NCBI GenBank assembly: GCA_030765065.1
Contig: CM060984.1
Coordinates: forward strand, 106,993,488 to 107,057,487
Direction of reading: 5' to 3'
Origin: Deroplatys truncata
Taxonomy: Eukaryota > Arthropoda > Insecta > Mantodea > Mantidae
Length of the DNA: 64,000 nt
Under the pieces are notes generated by a model. That model ran no database searches, was not told the origin of the DNA, and was given only the letters and a program-made list of their open reading frames with translations. Position 1 is the first letter of the stretch. Every line of letters begins with the position of its first letter. Of this stretch, positions 32,917 through 45,084 are shown one piece after another. The position numbers were made by a program, and so were the translations under genes.

Positions 32917-33245
32917 GCTTGGGCGGTAGTGTCCTAGTCTCTCATTCAGGAATTCCCGGCTTCCATTCCCGTCCTTCGGTTTCGTGGTTTTTGATAATGA
33001 ATGGCCAGGTGACAGGTCCAGACGTGGTGAACGTAATGTGTTTCTTCTCTTGCACAGAACCTGTCCAAATCTTTCCGAGAGGATGGGATTCATCGAAGGG
33101 GCGGCCGGGAATGTTCAAACTGCATCTGCCATCATCAGATTTGGCCACCCTTCGTACTCTCTCGCCTCATTCCTTCCTCCAGCAGATCTATTAGGCACAA
33201 TAGTCCTATATCTTCCTCCATTTCCTTTTATTTGTGCTACATAAC
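32917..33245 (+). repeat. SINE-like GC-rich repeat
   Basis: gggcggtagtgtcctagtct and cggcttccattcccg resemble A and B boxes. The body has ttcggtttcgtggttt and tcgcctcattccttcc, shared in style with the SINE at 53.1 kb. It abuts the hAT 3' end exactly. Confidence 0.45.
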
Positions 33246-33329
33246 GGAGATGTGTTTTACAGGTAGACTGTAATGTATTTTTAAATTTTAAAATGGCTTT
33301 TTAAATGTGTTATTTAAAGCCTGGGAATA

Positions 33330-33805
33330 CTCAGACAGAGGGTCCTCCAGTAACTGGAGCACAGCACCGCATGTAGGCCATAGCGGGCCCTTTGTGCTTC
33401 CTGGGAGGAAGGTATGAAGGGGAGACCGGATGAACACGAGTATGTGCTCTAGCAAGCTCTAACGATTCCAGCATGTCATCAATCCTGACTCCGGGTACCC
33501 TTCCTTAGACAGCTCCCAGGAACGAACGGACCCTTGGGTAACCACTAAGGAGAAATGTTTCCATTGTGCAAATTCCGCTGCTCTGCCGAAACATACCAAC
33601 CGACATCGTCTGCTCCTATAACAACAGATGAGGCGGAATAAATGAAAGGAAATTAGATTAGGAAATTCGTGGTAGAAGAGGAACCACCGTAGTATTCGCC
33701 TACCGACCCGGGGAAATTACGAAAAGGAAACATGGTAAAAACAGCGTCCAACGGGAATCGAACTCGGGATCTTCCGAATGAGAGCCTCACACTTTATCGC
33801 GGATC
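33330..33805 (-). repeat. tRNA-derived SINE (family 2, minus)
   Basis: On the minus strand the head has gatcccgagttcgattcccg (B box) and gtgaggctctcattcgg. The body has ccccgggtcggtaggcgaat and tggttcctcttctaccacga, matching the plus-strand copy at 53,070. The part left of ~33,560 is less certain. Confidence 0.55.
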
Positions 33806-35598
33806 CATCTCCTCAGTATTGTATATATATTGTTTATACAAATATTTTAAGACAGTGCGTTTTAAAATATTAAAATGAAATATGCGTTTTCTAACAAATC
33901 TCTTCATTAAGACACCCAGTAATTTTTCTTTACTTTTAGTTTGGAACATTATGAACGTTTTTAATTTTGGTAGCATTAGCTATTTTGCAGAAAAAAATTA
34001 ACAAAGGTGCTAGTAAGGGTTGAAATGAATATTGTTTTCTTTCTATCCATTAACACAGAATTTGCTTAAGATAAAAGGCGATGCCATTTTAGTACTCAAC
34101 GTAGAGTCAATCTTAAAGTCGGATTGACCCAGTTTTGTGCGCGTCATCTGCGAGCCAGACATTCAATCAAGCCAGACCCTTCCTCCAAGCACTTCAGAAA
34201 ATAACATTAAAAGGGGTTTCGTTGTTTTTAGCAGAGTAACTTGCTTGCTTCTCCCGCAGATAGCGTTGCTGTCGGAAACGTCAAAGCTGGAAACGCGTCG
34301 CGTCAGCAGCCGGAAGCGATGTAGCCGTCCTTCCAGTCTGCTGTGCAACCAATGATATTCTGTTCCAGCCACCTGTACACCAAGTTCAAGGACTGTGATG
34401 ATATTGATTATTAGCAGAATAGATACCAGGTGCTACAACCAGGGCTTGAGGTTTCCCCCTCCCCTTGTCTTTCTTCTTTCTGAAGAAGAGAAATCCTTTA
34501 CAGCATTACTCACATCACCGCATTTCATCCTTCACTGAACTAGCATGTACCCGTGGCACTGATCCTACTTTGTGACGTCTATACAAGTGATGAACAACTG
34601 CTAACCATGCGTATCCAGTCTTCTTGTTCTTCTTCCTCTGCATGCTTTAGCTTGTTAAGACTGTTGCGGCTCCATTTGATCCAGCCTTGCTGGTCCTCCA
34701 ACGGATCTTTATGCGTTCCTTGAACAGCACAAACAGAGAAAGGTGGCCCATATAGAAGCCAGGGGATTTAATTTCGTGCTGATAAGTTTAATTTTAGAGA
34801 ATGCTTGAGCATGATCTTACTACCTCCCCTCGTGTTTAATTCCAGACATTTGATTGACAAATTGCTTGTTCATGAAGCCAATGAGTTGACTGTCAGCTGA
34901 GTATTGATACCATCAAGAAATAACAATAACTAAATGCTAATGGAGCAAAGAATTTCTTAAAATGACTAAAACATCGAAATAATATCGTATTGGCTGAATA
35001 GTTCGATTACAACAATAATAATTTTACTCATTGTCTACTTTGGAAGAAGTCTGAGACGAAATGATCGTGGATTCTAATGTTGGTTAGATAAATGTTGAAT
35101 CATTAGGAAGGATAAAATGTTATTGCATTTAGAGAATGAGCTATTTTTCTGCTGCTAAGTGTACGTGGTCTCACATCTATTATGGTATTTACGAATTACA
35201 TGTACGATATATGCGTAACTTCACTTATTGTCTTATTATTTCATTTTATACGGAGTGCAATTATCACCTCAGCTATACTAGGGGAATCTCATGCTTGTCG
35301 CCTTTAAAATACTTGTTATTTCCTATTTTAATCTGCTACCATGCAGATCAATAGGACAGATCAGACACTAAGGTGAAAAGAAGGTAACTGATGTAAGGGA
35401 GCCTACCCTAAACAAAGCATGCAATTTGGGGGGTTAAAATGTGTCAGCCCCACCACCCAAATATATTTGCACAGCCCTCGTAAGGCGGTCAGACGAATTT
35501 TGAATTATTGAAAATTTTCACATACAGCCAGACGGATCCAAAATTAGACGACCAAGACTATATAAGGACAAACGATTTGGGATTATAGATACTCTTAA
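33806..35598. other. Unassigned spacer
   Basis: No recognised gene. Minus-strand codons near 34,590-34,740 give a short charged frame (KLKHAEEEEQEDWIRM), possibly an old element remnant. Sequence just left of 35,595 may be the start of the LINE region that resumes at 36,541. Confidence 0.35.
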
Positions 35599-36536
35599 GG
35601 GGACAAGGTACTCTGAAATGATAAAAAAATCACATTTTTTTGTTTTAGGCACTAATAAAATCACTATTATTTTCAGTTTCAGAAAATAATGGTGGTTAAG
35701 AGGCTTTTAAGACATGCAAATACCATTTAACTGCTAGTCTGCATTCCTTTAAAGCTGCCATGCAACCCCCTTTTTAGAACATGTTTGTATCTTTCAACAA
35801 CGAATGACTATCTCATGCCCAGCGAGCAGTTCAGCAATTAACAAAAGAGGCCAGGACCAAGAAAATGCAATGAAAAAAACTGAAACAATCCAGGAATGAA
35901 GGTGCAGATGATTATGACCCTAGAATGTATTGAAGTGTGTCAGAATTTGAATGTTACAACTTTAAATTCAGTTTTCTCAAAACAACATTTTTTGATACTT
36001 ATGCAACTTTTTCTCAGAAAGTATGGGAGATAGAGAGCTGAAATTTCCAGTACATGTATACAACACATAGTTAAACTTTCTGAACCACAATAATATTTTT
36101 ATAATATATATTGGTGATATTAAGAAAGCAACAACATTGCAAATTTTCCACATTTTTACTTTTTTGACTTTGCAAATAATTTTTTTAATTTCTATTGAAG
36201 TGATATACATAACTAAATAATTGAGGCTCGGAAGATTGCTGATTATACTAAGAACAAGCATACAAAAGTGTGATTCTGCCTTGCAAGTAGTATCAGAGGA
36301 AAGTTACATGAATTCACATGTTTTAAGAGTAAATTTTATTATATTTCTGCTGAATGAATTAATTTTTATGAACTCAACTACATAAGCTATCAATGCAAAC
36401 AACCACTTGAAATAATTTTCCTCGTTTATAGAATAACTAATAAAAATTTCAGTAAAAACCATTGAGAACTTTAAGAGGAGTGGTAACTTAGCACACTTAA
36501 GGTGTAATTTCCATGTGTTCAGACTACCTTGTCCCC
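35599..36536. mobile_element. TTAA-flanked MITE (piggyBac-like)
   Basis: The ends are ggggacaaggtactctgaa and, inverted, ggggacaaggtagtctgaa, with TTAA on both sides (35,595-35,598; 36,537-36,540). TTAA duplication is the hallmark of piggyBac elements. The 938-bp interior is AT-rich and non-coding. It interrupts a LINE remnant. Confidence 0.75.
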
Positions 36537-36540
36537 TTAA

Positions 36541-36798
36541 AGTAGTTAACTACAAGGATTAGGAATGAAAGAAACCCAATTAAGTGATAAACTAAAAGCG
36601 AGAGATACTGATATTGCTGTATTAACTAAAACAAAAAAGAAACAAAAGGAACGAAAGAATTAAGTGATTACATAATGGTTTATAGTGGAGTAGAACTAAA
36701 TACAAGAGCAATTTTAGTGCATAACAAATGGAGAAATAGAATTCAAAGCTATACTTATGTCGATTAAAGAATCCTTACAATACGAACAGATTTTCAAT
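36541..36798 (+). pseudogene. LINE endonuclease domain remnant, part 1
   Basis: Translated pieces LGMKETQLSDKLKARD, TDIAVLTKTKKKQKE, SDYIMVYSGVELNTRA and ILVHNKWRNRIQSYTY match the N-terminal half of the apurinic-like endonuclease of non-LTR retrotransposons (the NVRGL...DI..LTET...G..Y...G pattern). There is at least one frameshift (near 36,660) and a TAA (near 36,767). It continues after the inserted LTR. Confidence 0.7.
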
Positions 36799-37282
36799 TG
36801 ACACTGCTCTAGATTCTCACTATCACTCTTCTAAGTTCTTATCTAGCCAGCTTCACTGGGAGTTCGCTTCGTTCTGATATAGCCTCTTCACGCTGCACGG
36901 TTCACTTCACTCGGGAGTTGAACACAATACCTCCACAACTCTTAGCTCCGCAGTAGCACTCGCTGCGCATCACAACAGTCGTCGCCAACTCGCTCGCCGA
37001 ATCGCTTTTGATGTTGCACCAGAAACGCTAACTCACTGACTGAGTCAACAACTCTTGACTGCTCTCGCAAGAATGCTCGCTTTTAAGGTTCTCGAACCTT
37101 CTATAGGTATTTCAACACACTTTCGGTAGGAGGCGGGGAGAAGGAGCTTCCATAAGGTTCCAGTTATCTCCCGATAGCCCGCCCGCTGTTTACGCTGGCG
37201 CAGTTATCTTGTTTACTCTGACCGCCCGGCGCCGACCTCCGGATAATTTTGGACCATAGCTGCTGAGTCAAAATATCTAACA
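36799..37282 (-). mobile_element. Solo LTR inserted in LINE (LTR-3)
   Basis: 484 bp, GC- and CpG-rich against AT-rich surroundings. On the minus strand it begins TGTTAGATATTTTGACTCAG and ends GCAGTGTCA (TG...CA). The flanks tcaat and ataat match imperfectly. It splits the LINE endonuclease remnant, so it is younger than that insertion. There is no coding region. Confidence 0.5.
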
Positions 37283-37560
37283 ATAATAGGAGTATATGCA
37301 TCCTAAGAAGGCAAAATAGAAGAGAGACAGATATTCCATGACAAACTACAAAAGGAAATTAATAAAATTATAAGAAAATACTATTTAATAATAAGCGGAT
37401 ACCTCAAGGCAAGAATTGGTGAATGCCAATACAAGGAGTAGTAGGAATATGTGGAGAGGAAATTATAAACAGAAAAGGACAGGAATTACAGCATTTTACT
37501 ACTTTTTACTACACTGTACTTTATATGGACGCTTTTCGTTATTTTAGAGCTTCCCAAAAG
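37283..37560 (+). pseudogene. LINE endonuclease domain remnant, part 2
   Basis: Translated pieces IGVYAS, EGKIEERQIFHDKLQKE and YYLIISGYLKARIG correspond to the IGVYAPEEG...F...L......YLIIAGDLNARIG segment of LINE endonucleases. The D and N of GDLNAR are changed (GYLKAR), so the catalytic centre is lost, and a stop follows the VYAS. It fades before the Rep-A copy at 37.57 kb. Confidence 0.7.
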
Positions 37561-37569
37561 AGACTAACG

Positions 37570-38520
37570 ACTTGTATTAAAGTGTCATATGTTTAAGATA
37601 TTTTCTTGGCAAATAAAATGTACGTCTTGAATTTGTTGGGAACCACCTGTGAAGGCATCTTCATTTTGAATGCATATTTCATAGTTGGAAAACCGTAAGA
37701 GAAAGACAAAATCATACTGTACAAAAAAATGTAGATGTCGTTAAAGTACAAAGTTTATGCGTATTTTTTTTAGAAATATTCTGTTATATAGGTTTGAATT
37801 TACAAATACTTATGATTTTCTTATGTGGCATATCGTTATTCTTCCTTTTTCCCCTTGGTTATGCAAAGAAAATGGAATTTCAAAAGCCATCACATAGGGA
37901 TGCGCTCTTAAAGCATTTAACTATTGCTTAAGTCTATTGTGGGATGTAGGATGTGTTTGTTGAAGGGGGACATCTAGCCACTGCGACCAGTTTGATCTAT
38001 TGGCTAAACCCCCGGTAGACAAGGATGAAGTGAAGGAGCCGCAGGAGGTCCCAGGTTTGCAGGCAAGCCCACAGAGACGCGCAGTAGTTCCTAATATTTC
38101 CAGTTGGAACACCCGCGCACCCGTAGAAGCAAAGAATACCAAGAGAGGGCAATGAAGTGACCCTAATGGGCGGGACAATGCACTCGGGCGGAGAAATCTT
38201 TACAATGTGCAAGCAAATGCAACATCCACTCTACAGCGCCAGTACCCCAGGATCCAAAGATTTGCCTGAAACGTGAAAGGGAGAGATGAAATGAGAGTAG
38301 ATAGGGGAAGGAGAAATCGTGCCCACCCCGTCTAGTCGACCAGGGAAAACCATGGTCAGAGTGGGCAGTCATCCCTAATCTGCTTATTCCTACAAGAAGA
38401 TAATACATTTCTGCAAATGTTTATCTTTATTAAAATGAAGTAGTTATAGGAGTAAGCTTTAGTAATAATGATTTTTTGAAGAATGTGTAGAGAAAGTCGC
38501 GTGAAGTAACACCATAGGTT
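37570..38520 (-). repeat. Rep-A copy (minus), interrupted by a SINE
   Basis: Rep-A sequence at 37,570-37,931 (atatgtttaagatattttc, aaaaaatgtagat) resumes at 38,401-38,520 (gcaaatgtttatctttatta, gtagagaaagtcgcgtgaag). The ~470-bp insert between them is described separately. Confidence 0.65.
37932..38400 (-). repeat. SINE-related insert in Rep-A
   Basis: On the minus strand ggttttccctggtcgactag and a C/T-rich body resemble SINE family 2 (53.1 kb). The rest is GC-richer than its surroundings. No clear tRNA head is seen. Confidence 0.45.
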
Positions 38521-40190
38521 TTAGTAGGAGTTACGCTACTCTGATAGAACACATGAAGTTACAGATTGCCTCTACCTATAAAAGAACATAGGTCACAGAT
38601 CCAATTGCCTGTCCAATTTGGTTTTTGCCTGACCTTGTAACTAACGCCAGTGAAGATTGCTGTTTTGGAGCCTGTGTATTATTCTATCTCCCACTTCAAA
38701 TTGTTAACGGATTGTGACAGGCAATTGTTTCTCCATCTCGTTTCCTCCAAGCTTTATTTGTCTCATTGGCCTGGAAGAAGTTGAGCGCCAGGGCGGCGCC
38801 GATCTCATGTTTTTCCAAAATAAAAAGAATGGGAAGAAAGGACGGAAACTTTTGCCGCCACATACCTCCGCCAGATGTCGGGGCATGCCCAAGCCTTGTT
38901 CACATCACAACGTTAATTCGATCCTTTACCTGGAGACGAACTGGAACATTGAATCTTTGATCATAACATTTTGGCTTGCAACAATCAGCAATAAACACGC
39001 TCAGTATTTCCATAAAGGTAATGCTGGAAAATATTCCAAATGCTACAAATTAAAGACTTGTAACGACATTCCTTGCAGTTAGAGAGGTGTATGTTCGAAC
39101 TCTCACTTCAATATTTCAATATGTTTAACGTTAACTTATATACATTTTATTGATTAAAATCAAAGTGAATTTCTCCCATTGATATCGAACTACAAGTGTC
39201 ATTATTTTACAATGAAATCTTTATAACAAAACAATGCGATGTAACATTTCTTAAAAATATTACGTTTTAATAAAAATTCTGAAGTGGGAAAATCACCTAT
39301 GATATATATTTCATTTATTAGCATCGCAATGTATTCTTTCCATTGATATCGATCTACATGAAACCTCTGCAACAAAAACAAACCCAGTGTAAAATGTTTA
39401 AATGTTTAATTTATTTTAAGAAAACCTGTAAACTGAGAAAATCAATAAAATGTTCGTATAATTAACTACACAAATGAAGAATCACATCAATTTTCCATTA
39501 GAACATTTTACTACTAATATTGTGAAGCGCATTGTGACAATATTTTTTATTTATTTCACTACTTTAGTGGAAGAACATAGATTTTGAAAATGGGGAAATA
39601 ACTAGAGAATTAGACGTCTCGCCACACTGTAAGTCAACCTATCACTGGGAGCATACGAGAAAAATGGTCATAAGTTTTGTCTTCAGAGTTATTTGGACTA
39701 TTCTGTTCTATAAAACATCCAAAACATGAATTGCAACTCTCCTAGGGAAATAAAATTTCGCAGAAGCACATCACATTAATTTAGTTAGAATGGGACATTA
39801 TTAACAGTGAAGTAGCAAATTGATTTAATTTTGAGTTGACATAATATAAAAAGCCTCACTTACATTATGATGGTCTAGAAGGATGAACGATCGTTTCGAG
39901 CCATCATAGATGGCTTTTAATATTATGTTTACAAAAAAAATTAAAATGCCTTTTAACAAAAACTGTTAGAACAGAACTTTATTCCTCTCTATGAGGGAAC
40001 TCTATGCGACTAACTGCTCAATATTGTTGCAGGGCCGTGAATACCGTATTCAAAACTGAACTACGTGCCAGTTGATGATTCCGGATTTAAGGTGCGGTAT
40101 TTGAAACCTGTGTCCTTCGCCGTGGAGCTGTGAACTAGAGCGTGGAGCTCTGGTTCCCGGCTACGGAATACGCCCGGGTTTAATCTCACC
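38521..40190. other. Spacer with a diverged ~165-bp tandem repeat
   Basis: Two diverged units share cccattgatatcgaactaca (39,178) and tccattgatatcgatctaca (39,338), with similar AT-rich tails. The 122-codon frame at 38714-39082 has no recognised domain, and I do not call it a gene. Confidence 0.4.
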
Positions 40191-40194
40191 CTTG

Positions 40195-40545
40195 GGGTAT
40201 AGGACACGTAGGCGGCGCAAGGTCGAGTGGTTCGACCGCTCGCCTCTCACCAAGGCCCGGATTCAATCCCTGGGAAGCGCATGTGGAATTTGTGGTGGAG
40301 TAAGCGGCATCTGGGTTTCTCCCGCCATTCATTCCACCAATTGCTCCATCATCACTTTTCCTTTCATTTATCTCACCGCCATTTCATATCATCTCCTTTC
40401 TCGCTCTCATACCAGGTTTCGGGCTGATCACCCATCCTGACTGCTCTCTCTAATCCATAGTCTGTGCTCCCCTACAGGCGTTTGACCCCTGCCGCTCACT
40501 GTAAAACCTGGGGTGGTGTAAGCCCTGATACGGGTAGGGTAAACA
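40195..40545 (+). repeat. tRNA-derived SINE (family 1)
   Basis: The head has ggtcgagtggttcgaccgct and the B box ggattcaatccc. The body has gccattcattccaccaattg, catttcatatcatctccttt and gtttcgggctgatcaccca, shared with the copy at 45,219. Confidence 0.7.
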
Positions 40546-41898
40546 GAGAAAGGAGAAGGATATAGGACCGGTGCCCACTCAGTATCGTGAGGAAAGTAAG
40601 GAGCCGCGATAGGCAGCGGTACTGGTCTCGTGAGCCAACTTTCTGGCTACTGGACGTGTGATGCTGGCCACATCGCTTTTATGATCGCCCAACTTTGCCG
40701 TACGTAAGTGGACGTGGGGCCAACAAGCGCCGCGAGGATTGTAGGATTTAATTTTAAAGCTGTATCAGCTTTCCGTTTATCTTTTGAGTTTCTCTTCGTA
40801 ACGTGTATTCAATAATAGTATATTGCAATGCAAGTGCAGTAAGTGCATCTTTGGAAAACGAGGAAGAGCTTGAAAATACGAGACCGGATCGAGTATTTTT
40901 ACTTCCAAGATTCTCCAGTGTGCTTAAAGTATGTGTATTGTATACTGTTTTTCACACGATAGTGAGTAATAGAAGTAGTACTTACTTAAAAATAAAACTA
41001 AGTATTACTAGCTGTTGAACATTGTGGTTCCAGGTCGCCAACACTAATATTCGCGGCGAAATAATAATCGATTATCCACGACTGGTTGTTGAACTTAAAA
41101 TATCAATAACTCGCAACTCATTCTTAGCTGTTGTCTGCATTAAATCGTAAGTTAATATTATAAAGAAAAACAAAGTAAATACTAACGTAAGGTTTAAATG
41201 GTAGAATTCAAATATCAAATTAGTAAAATTCAACTTGTTAGATGACTAGTTAGATGATTTAATATATTTAATGCAAATACGTGCATAAAATAGAAAAACA
41301 CGCAGATAGTTTAGGTGCCAGCACTGAATGTGGTAAATTCAGCATCATGAACGGGAAGTAAATCGAAAAATACTATCGTCGAAAAAAAATACTCTGTTCT
41401 AAACACCAACTTCGCGCGCCTTTTTAGCAATTCAAAGCCAAAAGTTGTGGAAATAATTCAGAGAGCATTTTCTTCCTTCAGAGGAGTTTAGTGTGTCGTT
41501 TAAATATTACATCATAAAGCACAAGTACTTACTACTCATGACTCCTGTGTCTAATTCTCCATATTTTAATATTAAAACAGAAATATTCTTTGTAATAAGT
41601 TAATTTTATATAAGGGAATAGGGTTAATTTTAATCGCTACAAATTTTGTAAAGAACTGACTTTTTCATAAGTATGGATTTGAAGTCAGTCCAGTAAATAA
41701 AGGATATCAAGTCAATATAGGATTATAACTCATCAATTAATTAAAGAAACGGAGAAGGTAAGGCAATGAAGATTCAGTAAAGCGTACTTGGAAGTTATAT
41801 CTAACACAGAAATTTCGTGTGTTTAAAGTGTGTTTCTTGTTACAAACGAAGCAAATAAACTTAGAAGAATTTTTAAATATTTCTAAAAGGGGGCAATT
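40546..41898. other. Unassigned spacer
   Basis: No recognised gene or repeat. A 71-codon frame at 40803-41018 has no motif. Confidence 0.4.
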
Positions 41899-43374
41899 TG
41901 AGGCAGTATTTTTAACACTTAAATAATTTCAGTCTAGTTATATAATATGTAAATTCAATAACAGCTCGCCTTGAAGCAATATATGTATGTAATAATTTGT
42001 AAAATGTATGTAACAGTCATTGCATATGCTTATATTAGTGTATCCATGTGTAATAATGTTATGTGAATATATTACGTAATTTAATAATGTAGGATCTGTG
42101 AGAATAATAAGTTAAACGTTGCTGACAATGAGGTAACAATGAGGTTGTATAGTATTGTATAATACTATAGTGTTAGTGTGTTGTATAGTATAAGTATTGG
42201 AAAATTTAAGCAAATAACAAGCAATATCTCGAACACGGTTCACTCAACAAAAGAAATGTATATGACATAAGTTGTGTATTTTAATGCGATCTACATTTTT
42301 TGTGTAGTAAAATTTTGTCTATCTCTTATGGTTTACCAGTTATGCAAAAGTCGCTCACAATGAAGAATACTTTTGGAGACATTCCCAGAAAATTCGGGAT
42401 ATACATTTCATTTCTCATGACATTATCTTAAACATATGATATTTTCATCAAAATCGTTAGAGCCATTTTTGAGAAAATTAAAATTTTCGAAAAATCTTCC
42501 ATGTAAAGGGTAGCCTGGGGTGGGGGGGGTTTTCTTGAAAACCTTCGTGTCGCATCTGTGGAAGATACTGAACCTAAATACCAAGTTTGGTGCTTATCCG
42601 ACTGTTCGTTTTTGAGTTATGCTGTTCACAGACACACACACAGACACACACACGGACATGTTTCCAAAAATGCTTTTTTTGGATTCAGGAGGTCTCAAAA
42701 CATGTATTTCCGGCGAAATCTCGGTATCGAATTTTTGGGTGGAATGCAATACTTCCCCTACTTACTATACGTAGTAGAGAAAGTAAAAATAGCCAATCAA
42801 CAACCACAAAAAGCTTTAGTTAAGTGAAGGTATTCTATTGGACTAGGATTAGCCAATCAGAGACTTTAAATACAGAAATTTACAAGCTTAGACGGTTGAA
42901 ATCTATTCAGTTGCCTGCAGACTGGATGCTTGTGCGTCCTCGAGAGATTTGATACGCATTCGTGTGAAACGAAAAATAGTATATGTGTTAAAAAGTGCAA
43001 GTATTAAATAAAAGAATCTCACAGCTCTCGATATCAGTGAGTGCTATTTAATTTGTGTCAGGGATTAATAAAAATGAGTGAATTAAAACTTAAAATCTGT
43101 GTAAGCCTACATTCTTGTCGCATCACGCCCTGCCAAGATATTCATGTCTCTAAAATAATACTTACGCACCCGATGCAAAAATAACTATTAAATATTTAAA
43201 GAAACAGCTTAATTACAAAGTTAATATATTTTTTAAACTTTGGGCAAAGGCCACCTGAAAATACATTTGGGGCGAAGGCTGCCGGAAGCAGGTTACTATA
43301 CGTGCGGTTGTAAAAACTACAAGTTCGGCTCCCCAACAGTTGAAATAAAATACACCTTCAATACAACTTCTTCA
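41899..43374 (+). mobile_element. 5' LTR (LTR-1 family) with a Rep-A insertion
   Basis: Starts TGAGGCAG and ends CTTCTTCA. It matches the 7.8 and 61.3 kb LTRs on both sides of a Rep-A piece (42,187-42,790), which replaced or displaced part of its middle. A primer-binding-site-like motif follows directly. No gag or pol is visible downstream, so the element is an old truncated fossil. Confidence 0.6.
42187..42790 (+). repeat. Rep-A 3' half inserted in the LTR
   Basis: Runs from agtataagtattggaaaatt to cgtagtagagaaagtaaaaa and is well preserved. It is bordered on the left by a TA-rich scrambled stretch (gttgtatagtattgtataat). Confidence 0.7.
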
Positions 43375-43575
43375 AATTGGCGCCCAGCGTGGGGCTAATA
43401 AATAACATAACGTAACAAACCTTCTAAAATACACTAGCTTCAAATTGGCGCCCAACGTGGGGCGTAAAGAAACTATTTTCTTCAAATTGGCGCCCAACGT
43501 GGGGCTAGATAAATAAACAACTCCAACAAAACACCTTCAAATTGACGTCCATACGTGGAGCGTAAAGAAACTATC
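43371..43575 (+). repeat. Reiterated primer-binding-site leader
   Basis: TTGGCGCCCAGCGTGGGGC directly behind the LTR is followed by two more copies (TTGGCGCCCAACGTGGGGC) and a diverged fourth, about 60-75 bp apart, each preceded by cttcaaa. A single site is usual for LTR elements. Confidence 0.6.
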
Positions 43576-45084
43576 TTCTTCAATATGAAGTTACATAAGT
43601 CTAGAAACTAATTCCCCCTTATAAATATACTCAGATACCTACTAAAGCCACGTTTTTTCGAAACTTTTTTTCGAAATGAGAGCTGGAATACATACATTTT
43701 AAATTTTTGTTAGTCATTTCTGAATTACATAAAATCAGTGATTAAGGTGTTAGAGGTATGCACACTTATTACTCTTAAGCTATCAAATTTGTATCGGTGT
43801 TTCAGATCTTTTATTTGGAATTCGTAACATTATATTTTAACGAGACCTCGCATGTAGTTTTGTAATAGAAATTTTGTAGCTGTGTATTTAATAGTCTCAG
43901 ATATTTGCTGATAGAATATGCATACTTTCCAACATATGGGAAGCCTTTCCACTGATGTAAAGGAATCCATTTTCTCTAATGTTATATTCTGATCGACGTT
44001 CTTCGAGTATGACTGTACCTTTTCTATCGTGTTAATTTTATATAAGACATTACAAGGTGCTTGTCTCTTGAGTTTGTTTTCCGACTTATTTTCCGAGGAC
44101 TTTCCGCAGGCCGCTCTTGTAAGCTCCAACAGGATGAGAAAACACAACTCCAGGCTTTTTTGTTTTATCCCTTTTCACCTCGTTCTCACTTTGGACTCTT
44201 CACTCCAAGGCACACCATGTTTTTGTTGTCAGAGAAAACGGAAAGTTCTTGAGAAATGTAGCAGCTTCTCGCCTTCGCCAACTTCTTGCGTTAGGCGTTA
44301 TCGTTCTACAAGACTCTTCATTTTGCTAAAATGGTTTATGTTTACTTAACAATGTCCTAGTTATCTGTATGAAATCTCAGCTAAACTGGTTAAAACCTCG
44401 AAATTTATGGACCTTCGTAAAATTTGAAATCTGCATTCTAGCAGTTAAATGAAATTGCAGGCTTCCACGGTCGTTGGCCATGATAACATGGCCTTCGGTG
44501 ACGGTCCGTCACATTTGACATAACTACCGGCGTTTCGCCCTTCATGTTGAGGGAAAGAATAGGCAGATTTTTAAAGTTTTAAAATGGAAAGAAAAATTAT
44601 GCTTTGTGAGCTAGATTGAGATTAATTTCCTACAGCACCGATTAGGTTGTTTACATTTTGGGATATGGAACCGATTTAGAATTCGAAAGCTGAATGTGGG
44701 AGATGGTTTTCACCGAATTTAGAATATTTTAAGTCTCCACATTTGTAACCCTTTAACTCGAAGTCGTTAAAACTTTACCATACTTGTAATAATGCGCCAA
44801 GTAATGTAATATCCATAATCAACGAAACAGAACTTAAATTTTGTGACATAAATAAAACAAAGAAACTCCTGACCTCCAAGTGTTAAATTTTTTTAAAACA
44901 TTCTATAGCCTGTGACCATCTGAAAGAATTGTGTTTTTCAATGGTGACAGAGTTATCAGAGTTTTGGGATTACCTACACTCACTCACATCTGTACGCATG
45001 TACACACACACATAATAATATTAGTGCAAATCATCCCTATCATGACCACGAGAGAAGAAAAATGAGTAGCTACTTAGCGTGGTT
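43576..45084. other. Unassigned spacer
   Basis: No gene is recognised. Frames at 43830-44147 (minus) and 44029-44349 (plus) overlap each other without motifs. A fragment at 44,460-44,550 (acggtccgtcacatttgaca, cggcgtttcgcccttcatgt) looks like an unidentified dispersed repeat. Confidence 0.35.

Noticed and set aside
38714-39082. 122-codon open frame
   Set aside because: No domain, no codon bias, no promoter or splice context.
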